64,000 nt of DNA from DATKEJ01 sp963768715. GTDB taxonomy: Bacteria; Bacteroidota; Rhodothermia; Rhodothermales; DATKEJ01. Positions within the stretch are counted from its first letter, which is position 1. Each line of letters opens with the position of its first letter. Made by a program: the position numbers and the translations under genes. The stretch is from assembly GCA_963768715.1 (NCBI GenBank), contig CAVYJC010000003.1, forward strand, positions 372,001 to 436,000, read 5' to 3'. Of this stretch, positions 15,151 to 23,348 are shown in pieces. The notes beneath the pieces were generated by a model. It saw nothing but the letters and a program-made list of their open reading frames with translations. It was not told the origin of the DNA and ran no database searches.

Positions 15151-17943
15151 CGTATGGCCGCCTTGCCGTATCACTTCTTCCGGCGTGCCGGCAACCAGGA
15201 TCCGTCCGCCGGCCTCGCCGCCTTCCGGACCGAGATCGACCACGTGATCGGCGACCTTGATCACGTCCATGTTATGCTCGATAACAAGGACGGTGTTGCC
15301 CTTATCGACGAGTGCCTGCAGCACGTGCAGGAGATGCCGGACGTCTTCAAAGTGCATCCCTGTCGTTGGTTCGTCGAGTATATAGAGGGTGTTGCCGGTG
15401 CCGGGTCGGGACAATTCGGACGCCAGTTTCACGCGCTGAGCCTCGCCGCCCGATAGCGTTGTGGCCTGCTGACCGAGTGTTATGTAGCCAAGACCGACAG
15501 CATTGAGCGTCCTCAGTTTCCGCTGGATGCGAGGGAGCGACTCGAAAAACTCCCGCGCCTCCTCTACGGTCATGTCGAGGACGTCGGCAATGGATTTGCC
15601 GCGCATCTTGATCTCGAGGGTCTCCCGGTTATAGCGCTTCCCCTTGCACGTTTCGCACTCGACGTACACATCGGGTAGAAAATTCATCTCCAACTTTCGA
15701 ACCCCGGCGCCGCCGCACGTCTCGCACCGCCCCCCTTTAACGTTGAAGGAAAATCGACCCGGCTTGTAGCCTCTCATTTTCGACTCAGGGAGCTGGGTAA
15801 AGAGATCACGGATGTATGAAAAGAGGCCCGTGTAGGTCGCTGGATTGGACCGGGGTGTGCGCCCGATCGGACTTTGATCGATTTCGATGACCTTGTCTAC
15901 ATATTGCATGCCGTGGATCCCTTCGTACGGAAGCGGGATCCGGCGCGCACTGAAGTAGTGATTGGCGAGAATGGGGTAGAGCGTCTGGTTCACGAGAGTC
16001 GATTTGCCCGACCCTGAGACGCCGGTGACGCATATGAACGTGCCCAACGGGAGACTCAGCTCCACCTCTTTCAGATTATGCCCTCGGGCGCCCTGCAGCA
16101 CGAGCCGTTGACCATTTCCCTTCCGCCTGCGTTCCGGGACCGGAATCGATCGTCCGCCTTTCAGGTATGCAGCCGTCAACCCGACTTCGGATTGGCCGTT
16201 CTGCGGCAGGTCCATCTCTTCCGGCGGAGCTGCAAACAGGAGACGCCCCCCATGCTCGCCTGCACCCGGACCAAGATCGACGAGGAAATCCGCCGCCTCA
16301 ATCATCTCCCTGTCGTGCTCCACCACAATCACCGAGTTGCCCAGGTCGCGAAGCTGCTTCAAGGAATCGATGAGCCGAGTATTGTCTCTGGGATGCAGGC
16401 CGATCGAAGGTTCGTCCAGGACGTACAGCACCCCGACGAGCTGCGTTCCAATCTGCGTCGCGAGTCGAATTCGCTGGCTTTCGCCTCCCGAGAGCGACCG
16501 CGCTGCGCGATCGAGATTGAGGTAGCCGAGTCCGACGTCCAGAAGAAACGACAGTCGCTCGCGGATTTCTTTGACGATCGGTGCGGCAATCAATCCCTTT
16601 CGGCCATCAAGGGAAAGCTCATCGAAAAACTTCTTGAGTGACTCGAGGTCCATCCGCACGAGATCGGCGATCGTTCGTCCTGCAACGCGATAGGAAAGGC
16701 TTTCGGGCTTGAGCCTGCCGCCGTCGCATACGGCGCATGTTTTGGCGCGCATGAAAGACTCCGCCCACTTGCGCGCCTGGTTGGAGCTCGAGTGCTCGTA
16801 AACATGCCAAACGTGCTGTCGAATGCCGCCGAATCGGTGCTTGTACACGACTTCGCGATCACGATATCGGTATACAATGTCGAACAACTCGTCCCCTGCT
16901 CCATCGATCAGGACGCTGCGCTGCTGGTCTGTCAACTTCGAAATCGGCGTATCGAAATCGAATTCGTATTTCTCTGCAACCGCTTGGATCTGGCTGTACA
17001 TCCATACGTCGCGCGGTTTCCCGGCCGGGGCCAGGCCGCCCTCCGCAATGGTTCGCGAGGGATCGGGCACAATCAGGGCTTCGTCGATTTCGCGACGCGA
17101 GCCGAGGCCGTGGCATTCGGGGCAGGCACCGTACGGCGAGTTGAACGAAAACGAGTTCGGCGACGGGTCATCGTACGAAATTCCGTCCTCGGGACAGGTC
17201 AGATTCCGGCTGAACACATGATCCTGCTCGCCATCGAAGACGATGACGGTACCGTCTCCCAGCCCGAGCGCAACCTCGACCGCTTTGGCAATCCGCGAGC
17301 GGATGTCGTCTCGTACGACGATCCGATCTACGACGACCTCAATGTCGTGGATCTTGTAGCGATCCACCTTCATGCCCGCCTCGATCTCACGAATATCGCC
17401 GTCGACACGCACGCGGACGAACCCCTGGCGGGCAACCTGGGCGAACAGCTCCCTGTAGTGTCCCTTTCGGCCGCGGACTATCGGCGCCATCACATTCAGG
17501 CGGCTTCCCTCGGAAAACGCAGCAATGGCATCAATCATGTCGTCAGACGACTGCTTGCGCATTGGCCGGCCCGAGATGTAACTGAACGCATCACCCGAGC
17601 GGGCGTACAGCAGCCGCATGAAGTCGTAGATCTCTGTGACGGTCCCGACGGTAGATCTCGGATTCCGACTGACGGTCTTCTGCTCGATAGCAATCACTGG
17701 AGACAGACCGTCTATGAAATCGACGTCCGGACGCTCCATCATCCCAAGGAACTGCCGTGCATACACGCTCAGCGATTCCATGTAGCGACGCTGCCCTTCG
17801 GCGTAGATGGTATCAAAAGCGAGGCTTGATTTCCCGGACCCGGAAAGACCGGTCACCACGACGAGGCGGTTGCGCGGAATATCGATGTCGATATTCTTGA
17901 GATTGTGCTCACGCGCGCCGCGAATGACGATACGCTCGTCCAT
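15100..17943 (-). CDS. uvrA: Excinuclease ABC subunit A (apparent frameshift near the 3' end)
   Basis: A 947-aa frame with the complete UvrA architecture: Walker A TGLSGSGKSS at about 31-40, the ENNLKNI-type first strand, a first zinc region in which only the second CxxC (ACPEC) is intact and the first reads CPED, the ABC signature LSGGESQR, a second Walker A VTGVSGSGKST, the second zinc site (CETCGGAG and CETCKGKRYN), and the second signature LSGGEAQR. UvrA is the damage-recognition ATPase of nucleotide-excision repair. Near 15147-15155 the frame shifts relative to family expectation, so the true gene very probably ends at 14979. It stands alone as a transcription unit, with uvrB not in this window. 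Confidence 0.93.
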   Translation of the reverse strand: MDERIVIRGAREHNLKNIDIDIPRNRLVVVTGLSGSGKSSLAFDTIYAEGQRRYMESLSVYARQFLGMMERPDVDFIDGLSPVIAIEQKTVSRNPRSTVGTVTEIYDFMRLLYARSGDAFSYISGRPMRKQSSDDMIDAIAAFSEGSRLNVMAPIVRGRKGHYRELFAQVARQGFVRVRVDGDIREIEAGMKVDRYKIHDIEVVVDRIVVRDDIRSRIAKAVEVALGLGDGTVIVFDGEQDHVFSRNLTCPEDGISYDDPSPNSFSFNSPYGACPECHGLGSRREIDEALIVPDPSRTIAEGGLAPAGKPRDVWMYSQIQAVAEKYEFDFDTPISKLTDQQRSVLIDGAGDELFDIVYRYRDREVVYKHRFGGIRQHVWHVYEHSSSNQARKWAESFMRAKTCAVCDGGRLKPESLSYRVAGRTIADLVRMDLESLKKFFDELSLDGRKGLIAAPIVKEIRERLSFLLDVGLGYLNLDRAARSLSGGESQRIRLATQIGTQLVGVLYVLDEPSIGLHPRDNTRLIDSLKQLRDLGNSVIVVEHDREMIEAADFLVDLGPGAGEHGGRLLFAAPPEEMDLPQNGQSEVGLTAAYLKGGRSIPVPERRRKGNGQRLVLQGARGHNLKEVELSLPLGTFICVTGVSGSGKSTLVNQTLYPILANHYFSARRIPLPYEGIHGMQYVDKVIEIDQSPIGRTPRSNPATYTGLFSYIRDLFTQLPESKMRGYKPGRFSFNVKGGRCETCGGAGVRKLEMNFLPDVYVECETCKGKRYNRETLEIKMRGKSIADVLDMTVEEAREFFESLPRIQRKLRTLNAVGLGYITLGQQATTLSGGEAQRVKLASELSRPGTGNTLYILDEPTTGMHFEDVRHLLHVLQALVDKGNTVLVIEHNMDVIKVADHVVDLGPEGGEAGGRILVAGTPEEVIRQGGHTATVSEGRTCETCCCGR

Positions 17944-18034
17944 GCCTGTCCGAAAAAACCCGAAGGATCAAACCAATCGAACAGGCGGCACGAGGCTTCC
18001 GTTCCGTTCTGAATCTGAAAAAGTTCTGAGGGGC

Positions 18035-18104
18035 GGTGATCGGTGATCGGTGATCAATGATCGGTGACCTATGACTTCGAATCGCCGATCAGTGGTCGTT
18101 GATC
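18035..18104. repeat. Heptamer tract GGTGATC, extending into an ABC ATPase 3' end
   Basis: GGTGATC x3, AATGATC, GGTGACC, TATGACT, then TCGAATC, GCCGATC, AGTGGTC, GTTGATC, all in the same 7-base phase. The last units lie inside the coding sequence of the ABC ATPase (stop at 18069-18071), so the tract encodes about its last dozen residues. Confidence 0.83.
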
Positions 18105-18839
18105 GTTTGCATCAAAGTCCAGGTCCATACCGGCAAGAGCCGGTTCGGCAACCGGTTCGTCACGGACGATCAATCCATCGTGCAGATAGATGGTTCGGCG
18201 CGCGTGGGCCGCGATGTGCGTCTCGTGCGTAACGATCAACACGGTGTTGCCGCGTCGATAGAGCACCTCGAACAGGTGCATGATCTCTTCTCCGGTCTTG
18301 GAATCCAGGTTGCCGGTCGGCTCGTCGGCCAGCAGGATCGACGGCTTGTTCACCAGCGCGCGGGCGACAGCGACACGCTGGCGCTGACCTCCCGACAGCT
18401 CGTTCGGCTTGTGGTCCATCCGGTCACCGAGCCCAACGCTTTCCAGCGCCTCCACCGCAAGCTCGCGCCTTTCGTTCTTGCGCATGCCGGCATAGATAAG
18501 CGGGAGCTCGACGTTGTGGAGGCAATTGAAGCGCGGCAGCAGGTTGAACGTCTGGAAGACGAAGCCGATTTCCCGATTTCGGATATCGGCGAGCTCGTTG
18601 TCCGTCAAGTCACCCACGTTCTCCCCGTTGAGCACGTACTCACCGGACGTGGCGGTATCGAGGCACCCGATGATGTTCATGAGCGTCGATTTGCCCGACC
18701 CCGACGAGCCCATGATGGCAACATACTCATTCTGGGTAACGGCGAGCGAGATCCCCTGGAGCGCCCGCACTTCCGTCGCACCCATCGGGTATATCTTGGT
18801 GACGTCCCGGATGTCGATGAGGGAGGCACGGCTTTCCAT
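18069..18839 (-). CDS. ABC transporter ATP-binding protein (MacB/LolD type)
   Basis: 256 aa. Walker A is GSSGSGKST at about 44-52, the Q-loop is FVFQTFNLL, the signature is LSGGQRQRVAVARAL, and Walker B is ILLADEPTGNLDS. This places it in the MacB/LolD/FtsE group. It follows a membrane-fusion protein and a TolC on the same strand, with 11 bases to the former, so it should energise a tripartite efflux or lipoprotein-type system. No FtsX/MacB permease lies in the cluster. The C-terminal ~12 residues are encoded by heptamer repeats and are unlikely to be functionally conserved. Confidence 0.9.
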   Translation of the reverse strand: MESRASLIDIRDVTKIYPMGATEVRALQGISLAVTQNEYVAIMGSSGSGKSTLMNIIGCLDTATSGEYVLNGENVGDLTDNELADIRNREIGFVFQTFNLLPRFNCLHNVELPLIYAGMRKNERRELAVEALESVGLGDRMDHKPNELSGGQRQRVAVARALVNKPSILLADEPTGNLDSKTGEEIMHLFEVLYRRGNTVLIVTHETHIAAHARRTIYLHDGLIVRDEPVAEPALAGMDLDFDANDQRPLIGDSKS

Positions 18840-18850
18840 AGGGTACGCGG

Positions 18851-20200
18851 CTACTTACGCTTCTGGACCTTCTGGCCGTCTTTCAGGTCGCGACTCAAAC
18901 TGCCGTAAGGGCCGGTAATCACCGTTTCACCTCCTTCGAGCCCCGATGTAATCTGAATCCGCGCATCATCGGATATGCCCGTCTCGACTTCCACCATGGA
19001 CGCCTTGCCGTCGACCACCGTGAAAACCACACGCCGCAGGTCTTCTTCTTCCAGGTAGCCTTCGTTTTCATCCCCGTTCGAGCGCTCTTCAGAAGATCCT
19101 TCTTCCTTGTCCTCGTTCAAACGGTTGAAGTCGCGAACGGTGACGGACTGGATCGGCACTGTGACGCAATCCGGTTCAAAATCGGTATACACATCGACGG
19201 TACCGCTCATTCCGGGGCGAAACTCAGGGGTTTCGGAGGCGATGGCGACTTCGGACGACTTCACGTCCACCCCGTCGCGCCCGCTGGTGCGATTGTTGTG
19301 CAGATCGAGGATTCGAATCTTCACAGGAAAGTTGGTCACCTGCTCCTGCGTTCCTGCGGCCGCGATCCGAGCAGAGTTTGCGATCTCGGTGACGATGCCC
19401 TTGAAGGTGCGGTCGGGATAGGCATCGACTTCGATGTGCGCTGTGTCATCGAGCGAGATGTTGACGACGTCGTTCTCGTTGACTTCCGCCTCGATCTCCA
19501 TCTGGCTGAGTTGGGCGATGCGGAGCATTTCGGTGCCCGTCATCTGGGCGGTACCGACCACTCGTTCGCCGAGCTCTACGTTCAGCATGCTGACCGTACC
19601 TGACATCGGGGCAAGGATATTGGTCTTTTCGAGATTGTCTTCGGCCTCTCGCTTCCGAGCCTCCGCGCTTTCGACCTGGAACCGGGCGCCGTTTCGGCTT
19701 GCAACGGCGATGTCATAGGTCGCCTTCGCCGCATCGAACTCGCTCTGGGGAATCACGTTGCGATCGTGAAGATCCTGGGCGCGCTTCAGGTCAAGCTGGG
19801 CACGTATCAGATCGGCCTCCGCTCTACTCAAGTTCGCGTGCGATCCAGATACATCGGCCTTGGCCTGTTCGAGTTGCGCGACGTAGAAGTCGGGCTTGAT
19901 CCGGATCAGGAGACCCCCCTTCTCGACCTGCTGCCCCTCTTTAACACCGAGATAGATGATCTCACCTGAAACATCGGGACTGATCTTTACTTCGACTTCA
20001 GGCTGAATTCGTCCCGACGCGGTAACGCGCTGCGTAACGTCGCGGATTTCAGACTCAGCCGTATCAACCCGAATCCCGCGGCCCGCGCTGCCGAACAGTC
20101 CCAATGCGCGTCCGCCGATTCCGACGACGAGAAGGAGCACCACCAAGGCGCCGATAACGAATATTATTCGCCTCGTCGGATTACTCTTTTTGACAGCCAT
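18851..20200 (-). CDS. Periplasmic adaptor (MacA/HlyD-like membrane-fusion protein)
   Basis: 449 aa. An N-terminal signal-anchor (RRIIFVIGALVVLLLVVGIGG) is followed by a biotinyl-lipoyl-like half (VSGEIIYLGVKEGQQVEKGGLLIRI), an alpha-helical hairpin of about residues 105-190, the second lipoyl half (LAPMSGTVSMLNVELGERV) and beta-barrel/proximal domains. A strongly acidic, low-complexity insertion at about 360-388 (Asp/Glu/Ser/Asn-rich) interrupts the C-terminal part and is unusual for the family. It links an inner-membrane ABC pump to TolC. It lies 21 bases after tolC and 11 bases before the ATPase, so the three form one operon. Confidence 0.9.
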   Translation of the reverse strand: MAVKKSNPTRRIIFVIGALVVLLLVVGIGGRALGLFGSAGRGIRVDTAESEIRDVTQRVTASGRIQPEVEVKISPDVSGEIIYLGVKEGQQVEKGGLLIRIKPDFYVAQLEQAKADVSGSHANLSRAEADLIRAQLDLKRAQDLHDRNVIPQSEFDAAKATYDIAVASRNGARFQVESAEARKREAEDNLEKTNILAPMSGTVSMLNVELGERVVGTAQMTGTEMLRIAQLSQMEIEAEVNENDVVNISLDDTAHIEVDAYPDRTFKGIVTEIANSARIAAAGTQEQVTNFPVKIRILDLHNNRTSGRDGVDVKSSEVAIASETPEFRPGMSGTVDVYTDFEPDCVTVPIQSVTVRDFNRLNEDKEEGSSEERSNGDENEGYLEEEDLRRVVFTVVDGKASMVEVETGISDDARIQITSGLEGGETVITGPYGSLSRDLKDGQKVQKRK

Positions 20201-20221
20201 ATATCCTCGGATTCCAGCCGA

Positions 20222-21577
20222 TCAGAAAATGGTTTCATCGGGCTTGATGCGTCCAACGTAGTAGTCGATCAACCGAGTGCGCGCAAGGTAGCTGTAGATT
20301 GCCGACGATCTGTTGCTTGCCGCGGAAACGTACTGTGCCCGAGCCTGCGAAAGCTCGACGAGCGTCGATGCGCCTACGTTGTAGCGTTCCTGCTCGGCAT
20401 CCAGTGCCTGCTGCGCCGCACGGAGCTGCCGTTCGGTCACCTCCAGTGATTTCACAGCCGTCTGATAGTCCAAGACCGCCTGCCTCACCTCGAGCGCCAC
20501 GCGCTGCTCCAGGTCATCATAGTTCCACTCGGCGGTCTTTCGCTGCACCTGGGCCTGTTCCACGCGGTATTTTGTATCGAATCGATTGAAGATCGGGATG
20601 CTCAATCCGATCCGGACGTCCCCCGAACGCTTCTCGTCAAACTGCGTCGAAAACGATCGGTCGAGCTGGTCAGCACTCGAGTAGCTCGAGCCGTATCCTC
20701 CCGACAGATCGATTTGGGGCCAGTAGAGTGCTCGGCTGGCCTTCACTCCCTGACGCGCCGCATCGATGCGTCGACGGCCTGCGGCCAGATCGGTCCGATT
20801 CTCAAATGCGATCTGGATCAGTTCCTGGAGATCATACGTCGTGGGCTCCAACGCGACCTCGTCGGTCGGCGGCGCGTCGAATTCGTAGTCACCGACCGGG
20901 TTGAGCTTCAACTGTCCGATCAGTCGCGCCTTGCTGATTTGCACGGCGTGTTCGGCGTTCAACAACGTCAACTCGTCCTGCGCGAGCTGTGCCTGCTGCT
21001 GGTAGAGGTCCGATACGGGTCGCGTTCCGACGCGCGTAAACTCTTCGATACGAGAGAGCAGTTGGCGCTGTGCCTCGACGTTCTCCTGCTGAATCTTGAC
21101 TTGCTCCTTGTCTTGAATGACTTGGAGGTAGTTCAGGATGGCCTCTGAGATCACGTCCTCTGTCGTCCGATCGTGGCTGTAGTCTGCAGCCTGGTAGCTC
21201 AACCGGGCCTGTTTGAGGGTAGCAAGATCGGCTCCGCCACGAAAGATGTTCAAGGTGCTGCCGACGCTGTAATTCGCGCGCCACGTCCTCTCGTTTACAA
21301 GCTGAAGGGTCGACTGGTCGAAACTGAAGCCGAAATTGACGGATGGCGAAGCGCTCATGCTGAGGTTCGGAAGAAAGTCCGCCTTTTCGGCTCGAACGCT
21401 CGCCGCCTCGAGCTCGAGCTGGCTCGCCGATGATTTGAGCGAAGTGCTTCGTTCCAAAGCCAGGTGCAGGACCTCGTCAAAGCTCAGCCGTTCAACGGTC
21501 TGGGCGCTGGCATTTCCCGCATTTGAAACGACAAAAGCCATGACAATCGCCACGGCGAAAAGAACCCTTTTATTCAT
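20222..21577 (-). CDS. TolC family outer-membrane efflux protein
   Basis: 451 aa with a signal peptide (cleavage after NASA, about residue 25). Two OEP repeats are visible, starting around LSFDEVLHLALERS and around YDLQELIQIAFENRTDLAAGRRRI, each a helical pair with periodic Gln/Ala. This is typical of the trimeric alpha-barrel tunnel. It is first in the minus-strand tolC-adaptor-ATPase operon. Substrate cannot be predicted. Confidence 0.92.
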   Translation of the reverse strand: MNKRVLFAVAIVMAFVVSNAGNASAQTVERLSFDEVLHLALERSTSLKSSASQLELEAASVRAEKADFLPNLSMSASPSVNFGFSFDQSTLQLVNERTWRANYSVGSTLNIFRGGADLATLKQARLSYQAADYSHDRTTEDVISEAILNYLQVIQDKEQVKIQQENVEAQRQLLSRIEEFTRVGTRPVSDLYQQQAQLAQDELTLLNAEHAVQISKARLIGQLKLNPVGDYEFDAPPTDEVALEPTTYDLQELIQIAFENRTDLAAGRRRIDAARQGVKASRALYWPQIDLSGGYGSSYSSADQLDRSFSTQFDEKRSGDVRIGLSIPIFNRFDTKYRVEQAQVQRKTAEWNYDDLEQRVALEVRQAVLDYQTAVKSLEVTERQLRAAQQALDAEQERYNVGASTLVELSQARAQYVSAASNRSSAIYSYLARTRLIDYYVGRIKPDETIF

Positions 21578-21764
21578 GTTCCTGTGGGTACAGGTTGATA
21601 CAACTCATGCGTAACGATGGGCCGGCTCGGGAGCCGTGATCAGGCTTCCGACGACGGCGTTTTTGACGAAAAGGCACCTGCAAATGTTGCATCGGCGCCG
21701 TCCTGGATCGAATTGCCCCCGAATCGGTCGACTGTTTGAGCTGACCGCCCACGCGCACCGGGCG

Positions 21765-22775
21765 CTACTTCTTCCGAAAGTCCATCACGAAGCGGACGTT
21801 GTCCTGGAACTGTTCGTCCAGCATCCAGTCGGCAAAAGCGGAATCGACGGGGATGCTTTCCACAGGAGTGCCATTGAGAGCTTTCTCGGCGGCTCGATCG
21901 ACTGACTGGAGATACTCCCGCATCCGGACCACCGACTCGTGGTCGCCCAGCGGACCGTGTCCCGGCACGAGCACTTTGAAATTGAGCGTCAGCATCGAAT
22001 CCAGCACGCCCATCCAGCCGTCGGGGTCGCCGTCTCGCATGAAAGGATGCCGGTCGGTTGACACGAGATCAGACGCAAAGAGGACGCTGTCGGCCTCCAG
22101 CCAGAGCAGTGCATCGCCCGCTGTGTGGCTTATGACCGTAGGCATGAATTTGATTCGACGATCTTGCCCGGTGAGGGTCAGGCCGCTATCGAAGACCAGC
22201 GTCGGAACGACACGCCTGAACTCATCGCTGGAGCTCACGATGCCGTTGAATTCTCCCGCCAGCAAGGTGAGTCCACGGCGGACCGTTTCGTCCTTCTCGG
22301 ATGCGAGACGCTCGGTAATCTTTTGGAGGGAGTCCCTTGCCTGCTCCACGGATTCAGGGGACCGTTTCTCGCCGGCGGCCTCGACGGCTCGCTGCGTCGA
22401 CGTCGTACTCAGATAGGAAGGCTCATCAAAGGACTGGTTGCCTCCGATATGATCGTCATGAAAATGACTATTGATCACGATCGTGACCTCGTGCCCGGTG
22501 AGCTTCTCTGCAGCCTTCCTCAACTGGCGACCGGCCTCGGGCGTCAGACCGGTGTCATAGACGATCGTCTGGTCGCCCATATCGATGATGCCCGCGTTAC
22601 CAACCGCACTTCCCCCGATATTCGCAATGGCCGCCCAGACTCCGGGAACCACTTCTACGATTTCGTAAGGGGGGACTTGCGGCAGCTGAGGCGAGCCGCT
22701 CCGGCAGCCGAAAAGGCACATCGCCGCGGCCAGACAGCCGAGCAGTACCAGATTACTCCTTTGTGAAAACCGCAT
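21765..22775 (-). CDS. MBL-fold metallo-hydrolase lipoprotein
   Basis: 336 aa. The N-terminus is a lipoprotein signal with lipobox LFGC (Cys near residue 24). The metallo-beta-lactamase motif is NSHFHDDHIGGN, followed by later HTAGD and PGHGP metal-ligand segments. Overall it resembles the quinoprotein-associated or cyclase-like MBL proteins. It should be a periplasmic-facing lipid-anchored hydrolase binding two zinc ions; the substrate is unknown. There is no evidence that it is a beta-lactamase. A 187-base gap separates it from tolC. Confidence 0.85.
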   Translation of the reverse strand: MRFSQRSNLVLLGCLAAAMCLFGCRSGSPQLPQVPPYEIVEVVPGVWAAIANIGGSAVGNAGIIDMGDQTIVYDTGLTPEAGRQLRKAAEKLTGHEVTIVINSHFHDDHIGGNQSFDEPSYLSTTSTQRAVEAAGEKRSPESVEQARDSLQKITERLASEKDETVRRGLTLLAGEFNGIVSSSDEFRRVVPTLVFDSGLTLTGQDRRIKFMPTVISHTAGDALLWLEADSVLFASDLVSTDRHPFMRDGDPDGWMGVLDSMLTLNFKVLVPGHGPLGDHESVVRMREYLQSVDRAAEKALNGTPVESIPVDSAFADWMLDEQFQDNVRFVMDFRKK

Positions 22776-22786
22776 GCCTGCCTCCC

Positions 22787-22821
22787 GTGGTTAGTCATCA
22801 GTCAACAGTCAATTGGTCGGT
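22787..22821. repeat. Heptamer tract GTCAACA family upstream of the MBL gene
   Basis: GTGGTTA, GTCATCA, GTCAACA, GTCAATT, GGTCGGT in one 7-base phase, starting 12 bases upstream of the MBL-lipoprotein start codon. Confidence 0.75.
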
Positions 22822-22860
22822 TGGATAGGTAACCGGAAACGGAAAGCCCGGCCGATCACA

Positions 22861-22901
22861 AGTTGACGATAACCATTTGACCAATGACAAATGACTCTCA
22901 A
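22861..22901. repeat. Heptamer tract beside tRNA-Ser(TGA)
   Basis: AGTTGAC, GATAACC, ATTTGAC, CAATGAC, AAATGAC, then a partial unit, ending just before the hairpin next to the tRNA 3' end. Confidence 0.75.
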
Positions 22902-22916
22902 AGAGTGCTCTCTTTG
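22899..22916 (-). terminator. Small hairpin at the 3' side of tRNA-Ser(TGA)
   Basis: CAAAGAG (22899-22905) pairs with CTCTTTG (22910-22916) around TGCT, 4 bases beyond the tRNA end. It has no T-run and may be a weak terminator or processing signal. A longer relative of it occurs at 23107-23135. Confidence 0.45.
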
Positions 22917-22920
22917 CTTG

Positions 22921-23007
22921 CGGAGGGGGTGGGATTCGAACCCACGATACCTGCGAAGGTATGCTGGTTTTCAAGACCAGTGCGTTCAACCGCTCTGCCA
23001 CCCCTCC
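22921..23007 (-). tRNA. tRNA-Ser (anticodon TGA)
   Basis: The 87-nt minus-strand class II cloverleaf has acceptor GGAGGGG/CCCCTCC, discriminator G, anticodon loop CTTGAAA giving TGA, a long variable arm (ATACCTTCGCAGGTAT) and T arm GGTTCGAATCC. No CCA is encoded. It is one of two serine tRNAs here, both on the minus strand. Confidence 0.95.
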
Positions 23008-23013
23008 AAATTC

Positions 23014-23104
23014 AGTCATTGGACACTTGACACTGGTTCTTGGTAGTCACTTGTCGACAATTCAACCGAGAACCACCAGTGGTCAAGAACCAAGAACCAA
23101 GAAC
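23014..23104. repeat. Thirteen-unit heptamer tract between the two tRNA-Ser genes
   Basis: The whole spacer keeps one 7-base phase: AGTCATT, GGACACT, TGACACT, GGTTCTT, GGTAGTC, ACTTGTC, GACAATT, CAACCGA, GAACCAC, CAGTGGT, then CAAGAAC x3. The unit changes along the tract, so older degenerate units and a fresher CAAGAAC expansion coexist. Confidence 0.78.
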
Positions 23105-23106
23105 GA

Positions 23107-23135
23107 AAAGAGAGCGCTCGGCGAGCGCTCTCTTT
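23107..23135 (-). terminator. Strong hairpin after tRNA-Ser(GCT)
   Basis: AAAGAGAGCGCTC (23107-23119) pairs perfectly with GAGCGCTCTCTTT (23123-23135) around GGC. On the minus strand it follows the tRNA-Ser(GCT) 3' end and runs into TTTTCG, as expected for an intrinsic terminator. Confidence 0.72.
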
Positions 23136-23140
23136 GTCTG

Positions 23141-23229
23141 CGGAGAGGGAGGGATTCGAACCCTCGGTACCCTGTTACAGGTACGCCGGTTTAGCAAACC
23201 GGTGGTTTCAGCCACTCACCCACCTCTCC
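23141..23229 (-). tRNA. tRNA-Ser (anticodon GCT)
   Basis: The 89-nt class II tRNA has acceptor GGAGAGG/CCTCTCC, discriminator G, anticodon loop TTGCTAA giving GCT, a long variable arm, and T arm GGTTCGAATCC. It is flanked on both sides by heptamer tracts. Confidence 0.95.
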
Positions 23230-23231
23230 TG

Positions 23232-23273
23232 CTACTAGTCATTGGTCACTAGTCAATAGTCATTAGGATCGAG
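23232..23273. repeat. Heptamer tract TCATTAG family
   Basis: CTACTAG, TCATTGG, TCACTAG, TCAATAG, TCATTAG, GATCGAG in one phase. It starts 2 bases after the 5' end of tRNA-Ser(GCT). Confidence 0.8.
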
Positions 23274-23299
23274 ACGATGCCCAAGAGCAACGACAATTT

Positions 23300-23348
23300 A
23301 ATGACTAATGACGAATGACTGCTGACTAATGCCTACTGACTGGCTAAC
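23300..23348. repeat. Heptamer tract AATGACT at the atpG 3' end
   Basis: AATGACT, AATGACG, AATGACT, GCTGACT, AATGCCT, ACTGACT, GGCTAAC. The tract contains the atpG stop codon (23333-23335) and its last codons. Confidence 0.82.

Noticed and set aside
16792..17829. Long plus-strand ORF (345 codons) opposite uvrA
   Set aside because: It lies fully antisense to a strongly conserved gene and has no recognisable family motif; long antisense frames are expected in GC-rich DNA.
21765..22775. Metallo-beta-lactamase resistance gene
   Set aside because: The MBL motif is shared by many hydrolases; the lipoprotein leader and sequence give no specific support for beta-lactam hydrolysis.
23014..23104. Possible CRISPR array in the tRNA-Ser spacer
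   Set aside because: The periodicity is 7 bases with no spacer units and no cas genes; it is a heptamer tandem tract.
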